A stretch of 11,538 nt of DNA. It comes from Clostridium sp. CAG:169 (GTDB taxonomy: Bacteria; Bacillota; Clostridia; Oscillospirales; Ruminococcaceae). Positions 5,550 to 11,173 of the stretch are shown piece by piece. Under the pieces are notes generated by a model that saw only the letters and a list, made by a program, of their open reading frames with translations, ran no database searches and was not told the origin of the DNA. Position 1 is the first letter of the stretch. Every line of letters begins with the position of its first letter. Position numbers and translations under genes: made by a program. The stretch covers positions 1 through 11,538 of the forward strand of contig FR880168.1 in assembly GCA_000435195.1 (NCBI GenBank), in the 5' to 3' direction.

Positions 5550-6713
5550 ATGGGACGACACAGTAAAAAAAGGCGGTACATCAGGCGCACCGCCGCCTTC
5601 AAAAAAAGTTTGGTATGGGGAATTTTGATTGCAGCAGCGGTGCCGGGGGTGCTGTCTACGGCGGTTTTATACGACCATGTGCGGCAGTCATGGGATGGCT
5701 TGGCAGCCGATACCGCTGTCCTTTCCGCGATGTATACCGTGCCCGACCGCGCCTTCGAACAGCTGCGGGAGCGGTTTGCGCAGCCGTCTGACCCGCAGCA
5801 GCCTGAACAGGAGCAAGAGAAAGCGCAGCAGCCGCTCATCCCGCCGCAGAGGCAGGAGGAACAGCCGCCGCCGACAAAAACACAGCCGCCACCCGAGCCG
5901 GTTGAGATTCCAGAGGAGTACCGCGGAACGGTGGTCGAGGAGGACCTGGCGGCAGCCGGCAGCAGCCTTTGCTTTGGCAGCGGCAGAATCAAAAATGCCA
6001 CCTCTCTTTCTGAGCAGCAGGTGGAGGAGTATCTTGCGCAGCCGCAGCCGTTTTTGCTGGACCGGCAGGGACCTCAGGTGCTGATTATGCACACCCACGC
6101 CACCGAAAGCTTTGAGCCGTATGACAGCGAAATTTACGACACCCGCCACACCTGGCGTTCGACCGACAACAGCGAAAACATCGTGGCGGCAGGAGAGGTG
6201 ATGGCACAGGCGATTCGGTCGCACGGCATCGAGGTGCTGCATGACGACACCCAGCATGACTACCCTTCCTACAACGGTTCCTACGAGCGCAGCGCAGAAA
6301 CAGTAAAGGAGTATCTTGCAAAATATCCCAGCATCAAGGTGGTGCTGGATGTCCATCGGGATGCGGTACAGCGGGACAGCACGCTGGTCAAGCCGATTAC
6401 ACAGATCAACGGCAAAAAAGCGGCGCAGATGATGATTATTGCCGGCTGCGACGACGGAACGATGGAGATGCCAAACTGGGGAAAAAATCTGCGCTTTGCC
6501 GCAGGAATTCAGGATGCCATCGAAAGTCGCTGGCAGGGATTGACCAGACCGATTTTTTTCTGTTACCGAAAATACAACCAGGATTTGACCACCGGCTCGC
6601 TGCTGCTGGAGCTGGGTTCACACGGAAACACATTGGAACAGGTGCTGACCACCGCGCAGCTGGCAGGGGATGCCATCGGAAATTATCTGGCGCAGGAATG
6701 TATGGCAGAATAG
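5550..6713 (+). CDS. spoIIP: Stage II sporulation protein P (SpoIIP), peptidoglycan amidase/endopeptidase
   Basis: SpoIIP is a membrane-anchored mother-cell hydrolase that acts with SpoIID (and SpoIIM) to thin septal peptidoglycan and drive engulfment. The 387-residue protein has a basic N terminus, one membrane anchor (about 20-41), a Pro/Gln/Glu-rich linker (about 79-122) that spans the wall space, and the catalytic domain from about 175. Conserved metal and catalytic positions are visible in HTHATESFEP (181-190, H183 and E186), VLDVHRDA (265-272, H269) and LLLELGSHGNT (351-361, E354). The frame is open back to a GTG at 5457 inside gpr, but AGGAGGT (5537-5543) lies 6 bases before the ATG at 5550. 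The order gpr-spoIIP is conserved in Firmicutes; the lepA that often follows is absent here. The same frame stays open for 67 codons past the TAG stop. Confidence 0.96.
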   Translation: MGRHSKKRRYIRRTAAFKKSLVWGILIAAAVPGVLSTAVLYDHVRQSWDGLAADTAVLSAMYTVPDRAFEQLRERFAQPSDPQQPEQEQEKAQQPLIPPQRQEEQPPPTKTQPPPEPVEIPEEYRGTVVEEDLAAAGSSLCFGSGRIKNATSLSEQQVEEYLAQPQPFLLDRQGPQVLIMHTHATESFEPYDSEIYDTRHTWRSTDNSENIVAAGEVMAQAIRSHGIEVLHDDTQHDYPSYNGSYERSAETVKEYLAKYPSIKVVLDVHRDAVQRDSTLVKPITQINGKKAAQMMIIAGCDDGTMEMPNWGKNLRFAAGIQDAIESRWQGLTRPIFFCYRKYNQDLTTGSLLLELGSHGNTLEQVLTTAQLAGDAIGNYLAQECMAE

Positions 6714-6754
6714 GAAAAATCAATCCCGTTCCAGAAAGAGATTAAAAACAACGA

Positions 6755-6784
6755 TTGGACTTTTATGGAAGTATATACTATAAT
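6755..6784 (+). promoter_or_regulatory. Promoter-like site in the spoIIP-TVP38 gap
   Basis: A perfect TATAAT (6779-6784) follows a poor -35 (TTGGAC, 6755-6760) after 18 bases. Used as a promoter it would make an RNA of about 170 bases ending at the terminator 6924-6963. It lies inside the candidate peptide ORF, so both readings cannot hold for the same transcript. Confidence 0.3.
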
Positions 6785-6917
6785 TAAAACCAGAGCAATC
6801 ATTATTCTTACATTTTCCTTAATCGTCTTGATCCCAACCGGTCAAAACGTGGGCATTGACCCTGATGGGTACAGTGCCCTTCCCTTTGCCATCTTCAAAC
6901 TCTCATATAAACCTTAA
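6765..6917 (+). CDS. Possible small membrane peptide, 50 residues
   Basis: I do not recognise this gene. The frame from ATG 6765 to TAA 6915-6917 encodes a charged start (MEVYTIIKTR), one hydrophobic segment (AIIILTFSLIVLIPTG, 11-26) and a soluble tail containing DPDGYSALPF (32-41). This is the layout of a single-pass membrane or signal-anchored peptide. In its favour are the coherent layout and a terminator beginning 7 bases past the stop. Against it are the lack of any Shine-Dalgarno sequence before the ATG and the promoter-like TATAAT inside its 5' end. The codons are more A+T-rich than in neighbouring genes. It lies in the same frame as spoIIP, 17 codons past the spoIIP stop. The tail loosely recalls short clostridial proteins with a TM-IPT-DGG-Y-AL-Y pattern, but I cannot confirm that. 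Confidence 0.35.
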   Translation: MEVYTIIKTRAIIILTFSLIVLIPTGQNVGIDPDGYSALPFAIFKLSYKP

Positions 6918-6923
6918 CTTTAG

Positions 6924-6963
6924 AAAAAAGGCTGTTTTTTTACTCAAAAAAACAGCCTTTTTT
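6924..6963. terminator. Bidirectional terminator between the spoIIP region and the TVP38 gene
   Basis: The perfect 18-bp stem AAAAAAGGCTGTTTTTTT (6924-6941) with AAAAAAACAGCCTTTTTT (6946-6963) has the loop ACTC. It lies 11 bases past the TVP38-type gene's stop on the minus strand, and it ends plus-strand transcripts from spoIIP as well. Confidence 0.9.
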
Positions 6964-6974
6964 CTATGCTTGTT

Positions 6975-7694
6975 TTATTCGGTTTGTTCGTTTCCCTTGG
7001 AGTCGGCAGAGTGTTGTTCGAGCTTGTTGTGCAGCCACATTCCCACCAGACTGACGGCTCCGGTCAGGATGAAGATGAAAACGGTGGTGGTAAAATCGCC
7101 GGAAATCAGCGAAGCACCTGCCAACGTGGAGCTGAGGATGGAGGGCAGACGTGCAACGGTAGAGATGGCAAAAAAGCGCAGCGGACGGATGTTGATAAAG
7201 CCTGCTGCCCAGGTCAGCAAATCCTTTGGAGTGCCGGGGATAAAAAACAGCAGGAAGGAGATGCGCTCAAATCGCTTTTTGTCCTGTAAAAACCGCAGGT
7301 TCTGAAACTTTTTCGGGTCCATGAAGATAGAAACGATTGGCATGCCCAGCCGCCGAACCAGCAGATAGACAATCATCGAGCCCAAAAAGATGCCCAGCAT
7401 ACAGCTGAGGGTTCCCCACAGAGGACCATACATCAGTCCGGCAAAGATTTCCACCGGCTCGCCCGGAATCATTGCGACCACCACCTGCAAGACCTGTATC
7501 CCTAAAAATACAAACCAGCCGCCGATTCCCTGCGACTGCATCTGCTGCTGAAGCGCGGCGCGGGTCTGGGCATCTCCAAGAGCCATCACCTTTGGGATGG
7601 CATAGAGGGACAGCGGCACAAACGCCAGCAGCACCAATATTGATAAAATCAGCCTGACCCGCTCGGAGCCTTTGGCTGGCAAATCTTTTTTCAT
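6975..7694 (-). CDS. TVP38/TMEM64 (VTT/DedA-superfamily) integral membrane protein
   Basis: This is a polytopic inner-membrane protein of the VTT-domain superfamily. Members elsewhere act in lipid or membrane homeostasis; no substrate can be assigned here. The 239-residue protein has a first membrane span at about 14-36, then the family core: QVVVAMIPGEPVEIFAGLMYG (70-90), GIFLGSMIVYLLVRRLG (101-117) and LLFFIPGTPKDLLTWAAGF (148-166), the paired re-entrant and helix segments with G-E and P-K-D residues characteristic of TVP38 proteins. A last span lies at about 200-222, followed by a polar tail. AGGAGG (7703-7708 on the complement) is 8 bases before the ATG. It diverges from the MATE gene across 241 bases. 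It is a single-gene transcript with its own promoter and terminator. The family is sure, the function is not. Confidence 0.88.
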   Translation of the reverse strand: MKKDLPAKGSERVRLILSILVLLAFVPLSLYAIPKVMALGDAQTRAALQQQMQSQGIGGWFVFLGIQVLQVVVAMIPGEPVEIFAGLMYGPLWGTLSCMLGIFLGSMIVYLLVRRLGMPIVSIFMDPKKFQNLRFLQDKKRFERISFLLFFIPGTPKDLLTWAAGFINIRPLRFFAISTVARLPSILSSTLAGASLISGDFTTTVFIFILTGAVSLVGMWLHNKLEQHSADSKGNEQTE

Positions 7695-7743
7695 TTGTGT
7701 TTCCTCCTGTGCAGATAAGGTCGTCTAACGAACCTCTTCTTTT

Positions 7744-7771
7744 ATGATAACGAATCTTTTCGGGATGTCAA
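7744..7771 (-). promoter_or_regulatory. Sigma-A promoter of the TVP38-type gene
   Basis: On the minus strand a perfect TTGACA (7766-7771) and TATCAT (7744-7749) are 16 bases apart. The predicted leader is about 45 bases. Confidence 0.65.
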
Positions 7772-7773
7772 CG

Positions 7774-7810
7774 GTTCTTTTTTGAACAGGCTGCAAATTC
7801 TCTGTGCAGC
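7774..7810. repeat. Two adjacent dyads between the divergent promoters
   Basis: GTTC-N6-GAAC (7774-7787) is followed directly by GCTGCA-N9-TGCAGC (7790-7810). They fill most of the 44 bases between the back-to-back -35 boxes, a position where a shared regulator could bind. The GCTGCA/TGCAGC arms recur in the leader hairpin at 7899-7916. The dyads are short and could be chance. Confidence 0.3.
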
Positions 7811-7815
7811 AGAAT

Positions 7816-7844
7816 GTGACACCATAGGGATTTTGTAGTATAAT
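7816..7844 (+). promoter_or_regulatory. Sigma-A promoter of the MATE gene
   Basis: GTGACA (7816-7821, five of six consensus bases) and a perfect TATAAT (7839-7844) are 17 bases apart. The predicted start is near 7851, giving a leader of about 85 bases. Confidence 0.7.
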
Positions 7845-7879
7845 CAGGATGGATCTGTTGAGAAAAGAGAAGTAAAAGC

Positions 7880-7939
7880 ATGAGAAAGAATATATTTTTG
7901 CTGCAGGAGTGCAGCACGGACGGGAGGAGAAAAGGATGA
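7880..7939 (+). CDS. Possible leader peptide ORF of the MATE gene, 19 codons
   Basis: An ATG at 7880 opens a frame encoding MRKNIFLLQE and nine more residues. Its TGA (7937-7939) overlaps the MATE start as ATGA, the usual geometry of translational coupling. A purine-rich AGAGAAG precedes the ATG at a long distance, so its own ribosome binding would be weak. It encloses the hairpin 7899-7916. It may be a regulatory upstream ORF or a chance frame. Confidence 0.3.
   Translation: MRKNIFLLQECSTDGRRKG
7899..7916 (+). promoter_or_regulatory. Leader hairpin with a GGAG loop
   Basis: TGCTGCA (7899-7905) pairs perfectly with TGCAGCA (7910-7916) around the tetraloop GGAG. It ends 8 bases before the MATE ribosome binding site and shows a second GGAG. 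There is no T run after it, so it is not a terminator. Confidence 0.35.
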
Positions 7940-9300
7940 GCCAACCCTGTGAATCCGCACAGCTGCTACAACAGCCGGTGCGCAGCCTTTTTTTCCGATA
8001 TTTTCGCAGCAATCTGGTTTCCTCACTGATGCTGGCGGTGTATGTTTTGTTCGACACCATCTTTATCGGCTGGGGAATCGGCAGCCAGGGTTTGGCTGCT
8101 TTGAATATCACCTTGCCTTGCTACTCGCTGGAGATTGGCTTTGCACAGATGATGGGCATGGGGGGAGCAACGGCTCTTTCCATCTGCCGCGGCAAGGGAG
8201 AAGAGAAGGAAGGAAACCGATATTTTACGGTAGCGGTGTGTACCGTGGTGGTTGTGTCCACCATCGTCGGTATTTTGGGCGGCATATTCTGGCGCCCGAT
8301 TGCCGTGCTGGGTGGAGCAGACCCGTCGATTGTGGAACTGGTGGGCGATTATCTGCGCATCCTCAACGGTGGTGCCGTTCTGTTTGTGGTCAACAATTTT
8401 CTGGGTGTCTTTGTCCGCAATGACGGAGATCCGCAGCGGGTGATGGCAGCAGGTATTATCAGCTGCCTTTTCAATATCCTGCTTGACTATGTCTGCATCT
8501 TTCTGCTGGACTGGGGGATGGCAGGCGCTGCCGGAGCAACTGCTTTTTCGGGATTTATCAGCATCCTGATTATGCTGACCCATTTTAAAAGCAAAAGCTG
8601 TCGGCTGCATCTGTGCTTTTCGGATTTGCAGCTGTTTTCCCGCTTAAAGCGCATCTGCCAGAACGGTGTTTCCAGCCTGATTGCAGAGTGTTCCGCAGGA
8701 TTGATTATTCTGCTGTTTAATATCCAGCTGATGAACAAGGGCGGTGTAACAGCTGTGACCTGTTATAGCATTATCTCCAACATTGCATATCTGTTTTTGG
8801 CAGTGTACAACGGAGCCAGTGCCACCCTCCAACCGCTTTGCAGTGTCAATCTGGGAGCCGGATGTTATCAAAGGGTGCGCCAATTCTTTCACCTGGGAGT
8901 TAAGACGGTGCTGGTGGCATCGGGATTGTTTGTGCTGGTAGGGGAACTGTTCCCCAGGGTGATTGTGGGCATCTTTACCGAGCCGACACCACAGGTAGTC
9001 AGCATGGCGGTTTATGCAATCCGCATCTACTTCATCGCCTATCTGCCAATGGGAATCAACATCATCACCTCCACCTTCCACCAGTCGTTGGAATCCTTCC
9101 GGGAAGCGACACTCATCTCGCTGGCAAGGGGTCTGATATTTTTGGTGCCGGCGCTGTTTTTGTTGGGAGAGGTGTTTGGTGTCAACGGCATCTGGGCAAC
9201 CGTTCCGGTTTGCGAGGGATTGACCCTGCTGCTGAGCGTCCTGCTGCTGCGCAGGCTGTTTGCCGCCCGATTCCCAGAGGAATCATCATCTGCATTATAA
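7936..9300 (+). CDS. MATE family multidrug/cation antiporter (MepA-like)
   Basis: This is a twelve-helix inner-membrane exporter that uses Na+ or H+ to expel cationic compounds; its substrate is unknown. The 454-residue length is standard. The first MATE repeat is clear: VLFDTIFIGWGIGSQGLAALNITLP (37-61) corresponds to the D-x3-G-x4-G-x2-ALA-x-N-x3-P signature, and FVRNDGDPQRVM with the following NILLDYV (159-186) is the typical helix 4-5 region of MepA-like proteins. The second repeat starts around residue 230 and ends near 440. GGGAGGAG (7922-7929) is 6 bases before the ATG at 7936; the frame is open back to 7909 but those codons overlap the ribosome binding site. The gene diverges from the TVP38-type gene and has its own strong promoter. 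xth follows in the same direction. Confidence 0.9.
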   Translation: MSQPCESAQLLQQPVRSLFFRYFRSNLVSSLMLAVYVLFDTIFIGWGIGSQGLAALNITLPCYSLEIGFAQMMGMGGATALSICRGKGEEKEGNRYFTVAVCTVVVVSTIVGILGGIFWRPIAVLGGADPSIVELVGDYLRILNGGAVLFVVNNFLGVFVRNDGDPQRVMAAGIISCLFNILLDYVCIFLLDWGMAGAAGATAFSGFISILIMLTHFKSKSCRLHLCFSDLQLFSRLKRICQNGVSSLIAECSAGLIILLFNIQLMNKGGVTAVTCYSIISNIAYLFLAVYNGASATLQPLCSVNLGAGCYQRVRQFFHLGVKTVLVASGLFVLVGELFPRVIVGIFTEPTPQVVSMAVYAIRIYFIAYLPMGINIITSTFHQSLESFREATLISLARGLIFLVPALFLLGEVFGVNGIWATVPVCEGLTLLLSVLLLRRLFAARFPEESSSAL

Positions 9301-9310
9301 AAAACGAATC

Positions 9311-9350
9311 AGCCGCACAGAAGACCTCAATGCAGGAGCAGCGGCTTTTA
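9311..9350 (+). terminator. Weak candidate terminator between MATE gene and xth
   Basis: AGCCGC (9311-9316) pairs with GCGGCT (9341-9346) followed by TTT, but the 24-base loop is long. It may only partly stop transcription, leaving xth partly dependent on read-through. I saw no clear separate promoter for xth in the 66-base gap. Confidence 0.3.
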
Positions 9351-9366
9351 CAAAAGGAGGCTTACA

Positions 9367-10122
9367 ATGAAACTGATTTCATGGAACGTCAACGGCTTGC
9401 GCGCCTGCGTGGGCAAGGGCTTTTTTGACTTTTTTAAGGAGGAGGATGCCGACATCTTCTGTCTGGGTGAAACCAAGATGCAGCCGGAACAGGCGGATTT
9501 TTCCTTTGAAGGGTATTATCCGTACTGGAACAGCGCAGAAAAGAAGGGTTATTCGGGGGTAGCGGTCTTTACCAAACACCAGCCGCTGTCGGTGGCGTAT
9601 GGACTGGGCATCGACGAACACGACCACGAAGGGCGGGTACTGACGTTGGAGTTTGAGTCCTTTTATCTGGTCAACGTCTATGTGCCCAATTCACAGAATG
9701 AGCTGGCACGCCTGGATTACCGAATGAAGTGGGAGGATGACTTTCGAGCCTATGTCTGTGCGCTCGACCAGAAAAAACCGGTGGTAATCTGCGGCGATAT
9801 GAATGTGGCACATCAGGAAATCGACCTGAAGAACCCCAAGACCAACCGCAAAAATGCCGGCTTTACCGACGAGGAGCGGCAGAAGATGACCCAGCTGCTG
9901 GAAAGCGGTTTTACCGACACATGGAGAGCGCAAAACCCGGAAACCACCGGCGTTTACTCCTGGTGGAGCTACCGTTTTCAGGCGCGTGCAAAAAATGCAG
10001 GATGGAGAATCGACTACTTCCTGGTTTCTGACCGCCTGATGCCGCAGGTGACCTCTACCAAAATCTATACAGAGGTTTTGGGAAGCGACCATTGTCCGGT
10101 TGGCTTGGAGCTGTCGGTGTAG
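9367..10122 (+). CDS. xth: Exodeoxyribonuclease III / AP endonuclease
   Basis: This cytoplasmic Mg-dependent enzyme cuts DNA at abasic sites and removes 3' blocking groups in base excision repair. It belongs to the ExoIII (ExoA in Bacillus) branch of the EEP fold. All core residues are visible: MKLISWNVNGLRA with N7, LGETK with the metal-binding E35, YVPN (105-108), GDMNVAH with D144 and N146, GWRIDYF (212-218) with D216, and the catalytic GSDHCPV (239-245) with D241-H242. At 251 residues it is almost the same length as B. subtilis ExoA. AAAGGAGG (9353-9360) lies 6 bases before the ATG. It follows the MATE gene after 66 bases and may share its transcript. The call is firm. Confidence 0.96.
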   Translation: MKLISWNVNGLRACVGKGFFDFFKEEDADIFCLGETKMQPEQADFSFEGYYPYWNSAEKKGYSGVAVFTKHQPLSVAYGLGIDEHDHEGRVLTLEFESFYLVNVYVPNSQNELARLDYRMKWEDDFRAYVCALDQKKPVVICGDMNVAHQEIDLKNPKTNRKNAGFTDEERQKMTQLLESGFTDTWRAQNPETTGVYSWWSYRFQARAKNAGWRIDYFLVSDRLMPQVTSTKIYTEVLGSDHCPVGLELSV

Positions 10123-10260
10123 AAAAGCTATGAGATTTGCTTAGGTTTCTATAGGGCTTACTCCGCACTTTAACGAAAAAAATGGAATAACTGCCTATTT
10201 TATCACCAGAAATTTTTATACAGAAACTAAAATTTTGTTTATTTTTGGTAAAGTTTTCCC
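10123..10260 (+). other. A+T-rich stretch after xth
   Basis: I see no gene here and no convincing xth terminator. The last 60 bases are very A+T-rich (imperfect repeats of AAATTTT type) and lie directly upstream of the promoter at 10261, where they could act as an UP element. Confidence 0.4.
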
Positions 10261-10290
10261 TTTACAAAGGCGTAATCTAAACGCTATAAT
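10261..10290 (+). promoter_or_regulatory. Sigma-A promoter upstream of a short U-rich unit
   Basis: TTTACA (10261-10266) and a perfect TATAAT (10285-10290) are 18 bases apart, or 17 if TTACAA is used. The start would be near 10297. A terminator follows about 50 bases later, before trmK. Confidence 0.6.
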
Positions 10291-10296
10291 ATGGTT

Positions 10297-10375
10297 GTAT
10301 CTTTTTCATTTTTCATTTTCTTGTTTTTCTTTTTCATGTCTTTCTCTCCGAATCGCGCGGTTCGGGGAGTTTTTT
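10297..10375 (+). ncRNA. Candidate short RNA or attenuated leader upstream of trmK
   Basis: This unit runs from the predicted start of the 10261-10290 promoter to the end of the terminator at 10375, about 80 bases. Its body (10301-10347) is almost all pyrimidine, with TTTTTCAT occurring repeatedly, and it ends in a G+C-rich hairpin. It could be a small RNA, or the terminated form of a longer trmK leader. The sequence does not resemble any RNA family I know. Confidence 0.3.
10344..10375 (+). terminator. Intrinsic terminator upstream of trmK
   Basis: CTCTCCGAA (10344-10352) pairs with TTCGGGGAG (10361-10369), nine pairs with one G-T, an eight-base loop, then six Ts. It ends either xth read-through or the short unit beginning near 10297. 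Confidence 0.75.
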
Positions 10376-10376
10376 C

Positions 10377-10405
10377 TTGTTCAAAGAAATATCATGTGTT
10401 ATACT
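10377..10405 (+). promoter_or_regulatory. Sigma-A promoter of trmK
   Basis: TTGTTC (10377-10382) and TATACT (10400-10405) are 17 bases apart, with TGT just before the -10 (extended -10). It begins one base after the terminator T run and gives a leader of about 35 bases. Confidence 0.55.
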
Positions 10406-10444
10406 AATGTAAAAATGAAAGCAATGACAGAAAAGGAGGAAACG

Positions 10445-11149
10445 ATGATGGAAGAAAAACGCATGGCGCAGCTGGACCCGCGTCTGGAACGGGTAGCAGA
10501 CTTTGTACGACCGGGTGCATTGTTTGCCGATGTTGGCTGCGACCACGGACATCTGTCGGTGGAGCTGATGCGGCGCGGCGCACAGCGAGGCTTTGCCTGT
10601 GACATCAAGGAAGGACCGTTGCAGGCGGCAAAGCGCAATCTGGAAAAGGCAGGCTTTGCCGAGCGGGTGCAGACGGTGCTGACCGATGGACTTGCCGGTA
10701 TGGAGCAAAGCGGAGTGACCGATGTGGTCATTGCCGGCATCGGGGGAGAAGTTATCAGCGGGATTTTGGAGCGCGCTCCTTTTTTACAGCAGGAGGGAAT
10801 CCGTCTGGTGCTGCAACCGCAGACAAGAGAGCAGGTCCTGCGGGATTTTCTGGCAAACAACGGATTTGCTGTGATAGAAGAAGAGGTGGTGTCTTCCGGG
10901 AAATACCTCTATGTGGTCATGGTGGCAGAATACACCGGCTGTTGCCGCAGCCTTTCTTTGATGGAAAAATTCTGCGGAAAGCTGACCGACAACTGCACAC
11001 CGCAGGCGTGTGAAAAACTGCGGATGACTGCCTGCCATCTGGCGGAGCGTTCAAAAGGGTTGTTCCAGGAGGGGGAAGCGGCGCTTGCTGCCGAATATCT
11101 GCAAACCTCCGGCGAAATCCTGTCGCTGATTGGAAGCTTTTATCTTTAA
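10445..11149 (+). CDS. trmK: tRNA (adenine(22)-N1)-methyltransferase TrmK
   Basis: TrmK transfers a methyl group from S-adenosylmethionine to N1 of A22 in tRNA. The Rossmann-type SAM site is seen as FADVGCDHGHLSVEL (27-41). The family mark is VIAGIGGEVI (95-104), and a helical C-terminal part (about 165-234) follows, as in known TrmK. The 234-residue length is normal. AGGAGG (10434-10439) lies 5 bases before ATG 10445 and 8 before ATG 10448, so the two starts differ by one Met. The frame extends upstream to 10235, but that part crosses a terminator and two promoters and is not coding. A Nif3/YqfO-type gene follows after 24 bases, the same order as yqfN-yqfO in Bacillus. The family call is strong. 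Confidence 0.92.
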   Translation: MMEEKRMAQLDPRLERVADFVRPGALFADVGCDHGHLSVELMRRGAQRGFACDIKEGPLQAAKRNLEKAGFAERVQTVLTDGLAGMEQSGVTDVVIAGIGGEVISGILERAPFLQQEGIRLVLQPQTREQVLRDFLANNGFAVIEEEVVSSGKYLYVVMVAEYTGCCRSLSLMEKFCGKLTDNCTPQACEKLRMTACHLAERSKGLFQEGEAALAAEYLQTSGEILSLIGSFYL

Positions 11150-11173
11150 TTGCAATGCAAAGGAGGAACCTGA

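Noticed and set aside
7774..7787. LexA box from GTTC/GAAC
   Set aside because: The half-sites are in the reverse order from the Firmicute LexA site (GAAC...GTTC).
10291..10407. Short Phe-rich peptide frame within the U-rich unit
   Set aside because: Its start lies directly after the -10 with no ribosome binding site, and the composition merely reflects the T-rich DNA and the terminator.
10235..10444. N-terminal extension of TrmK by 70 codons
   Set aside because: It would be hydrophobic, low-complexity sequence crossing a terminator and two promoters; the ATG at 10445 follows a perfect AGGAGG.
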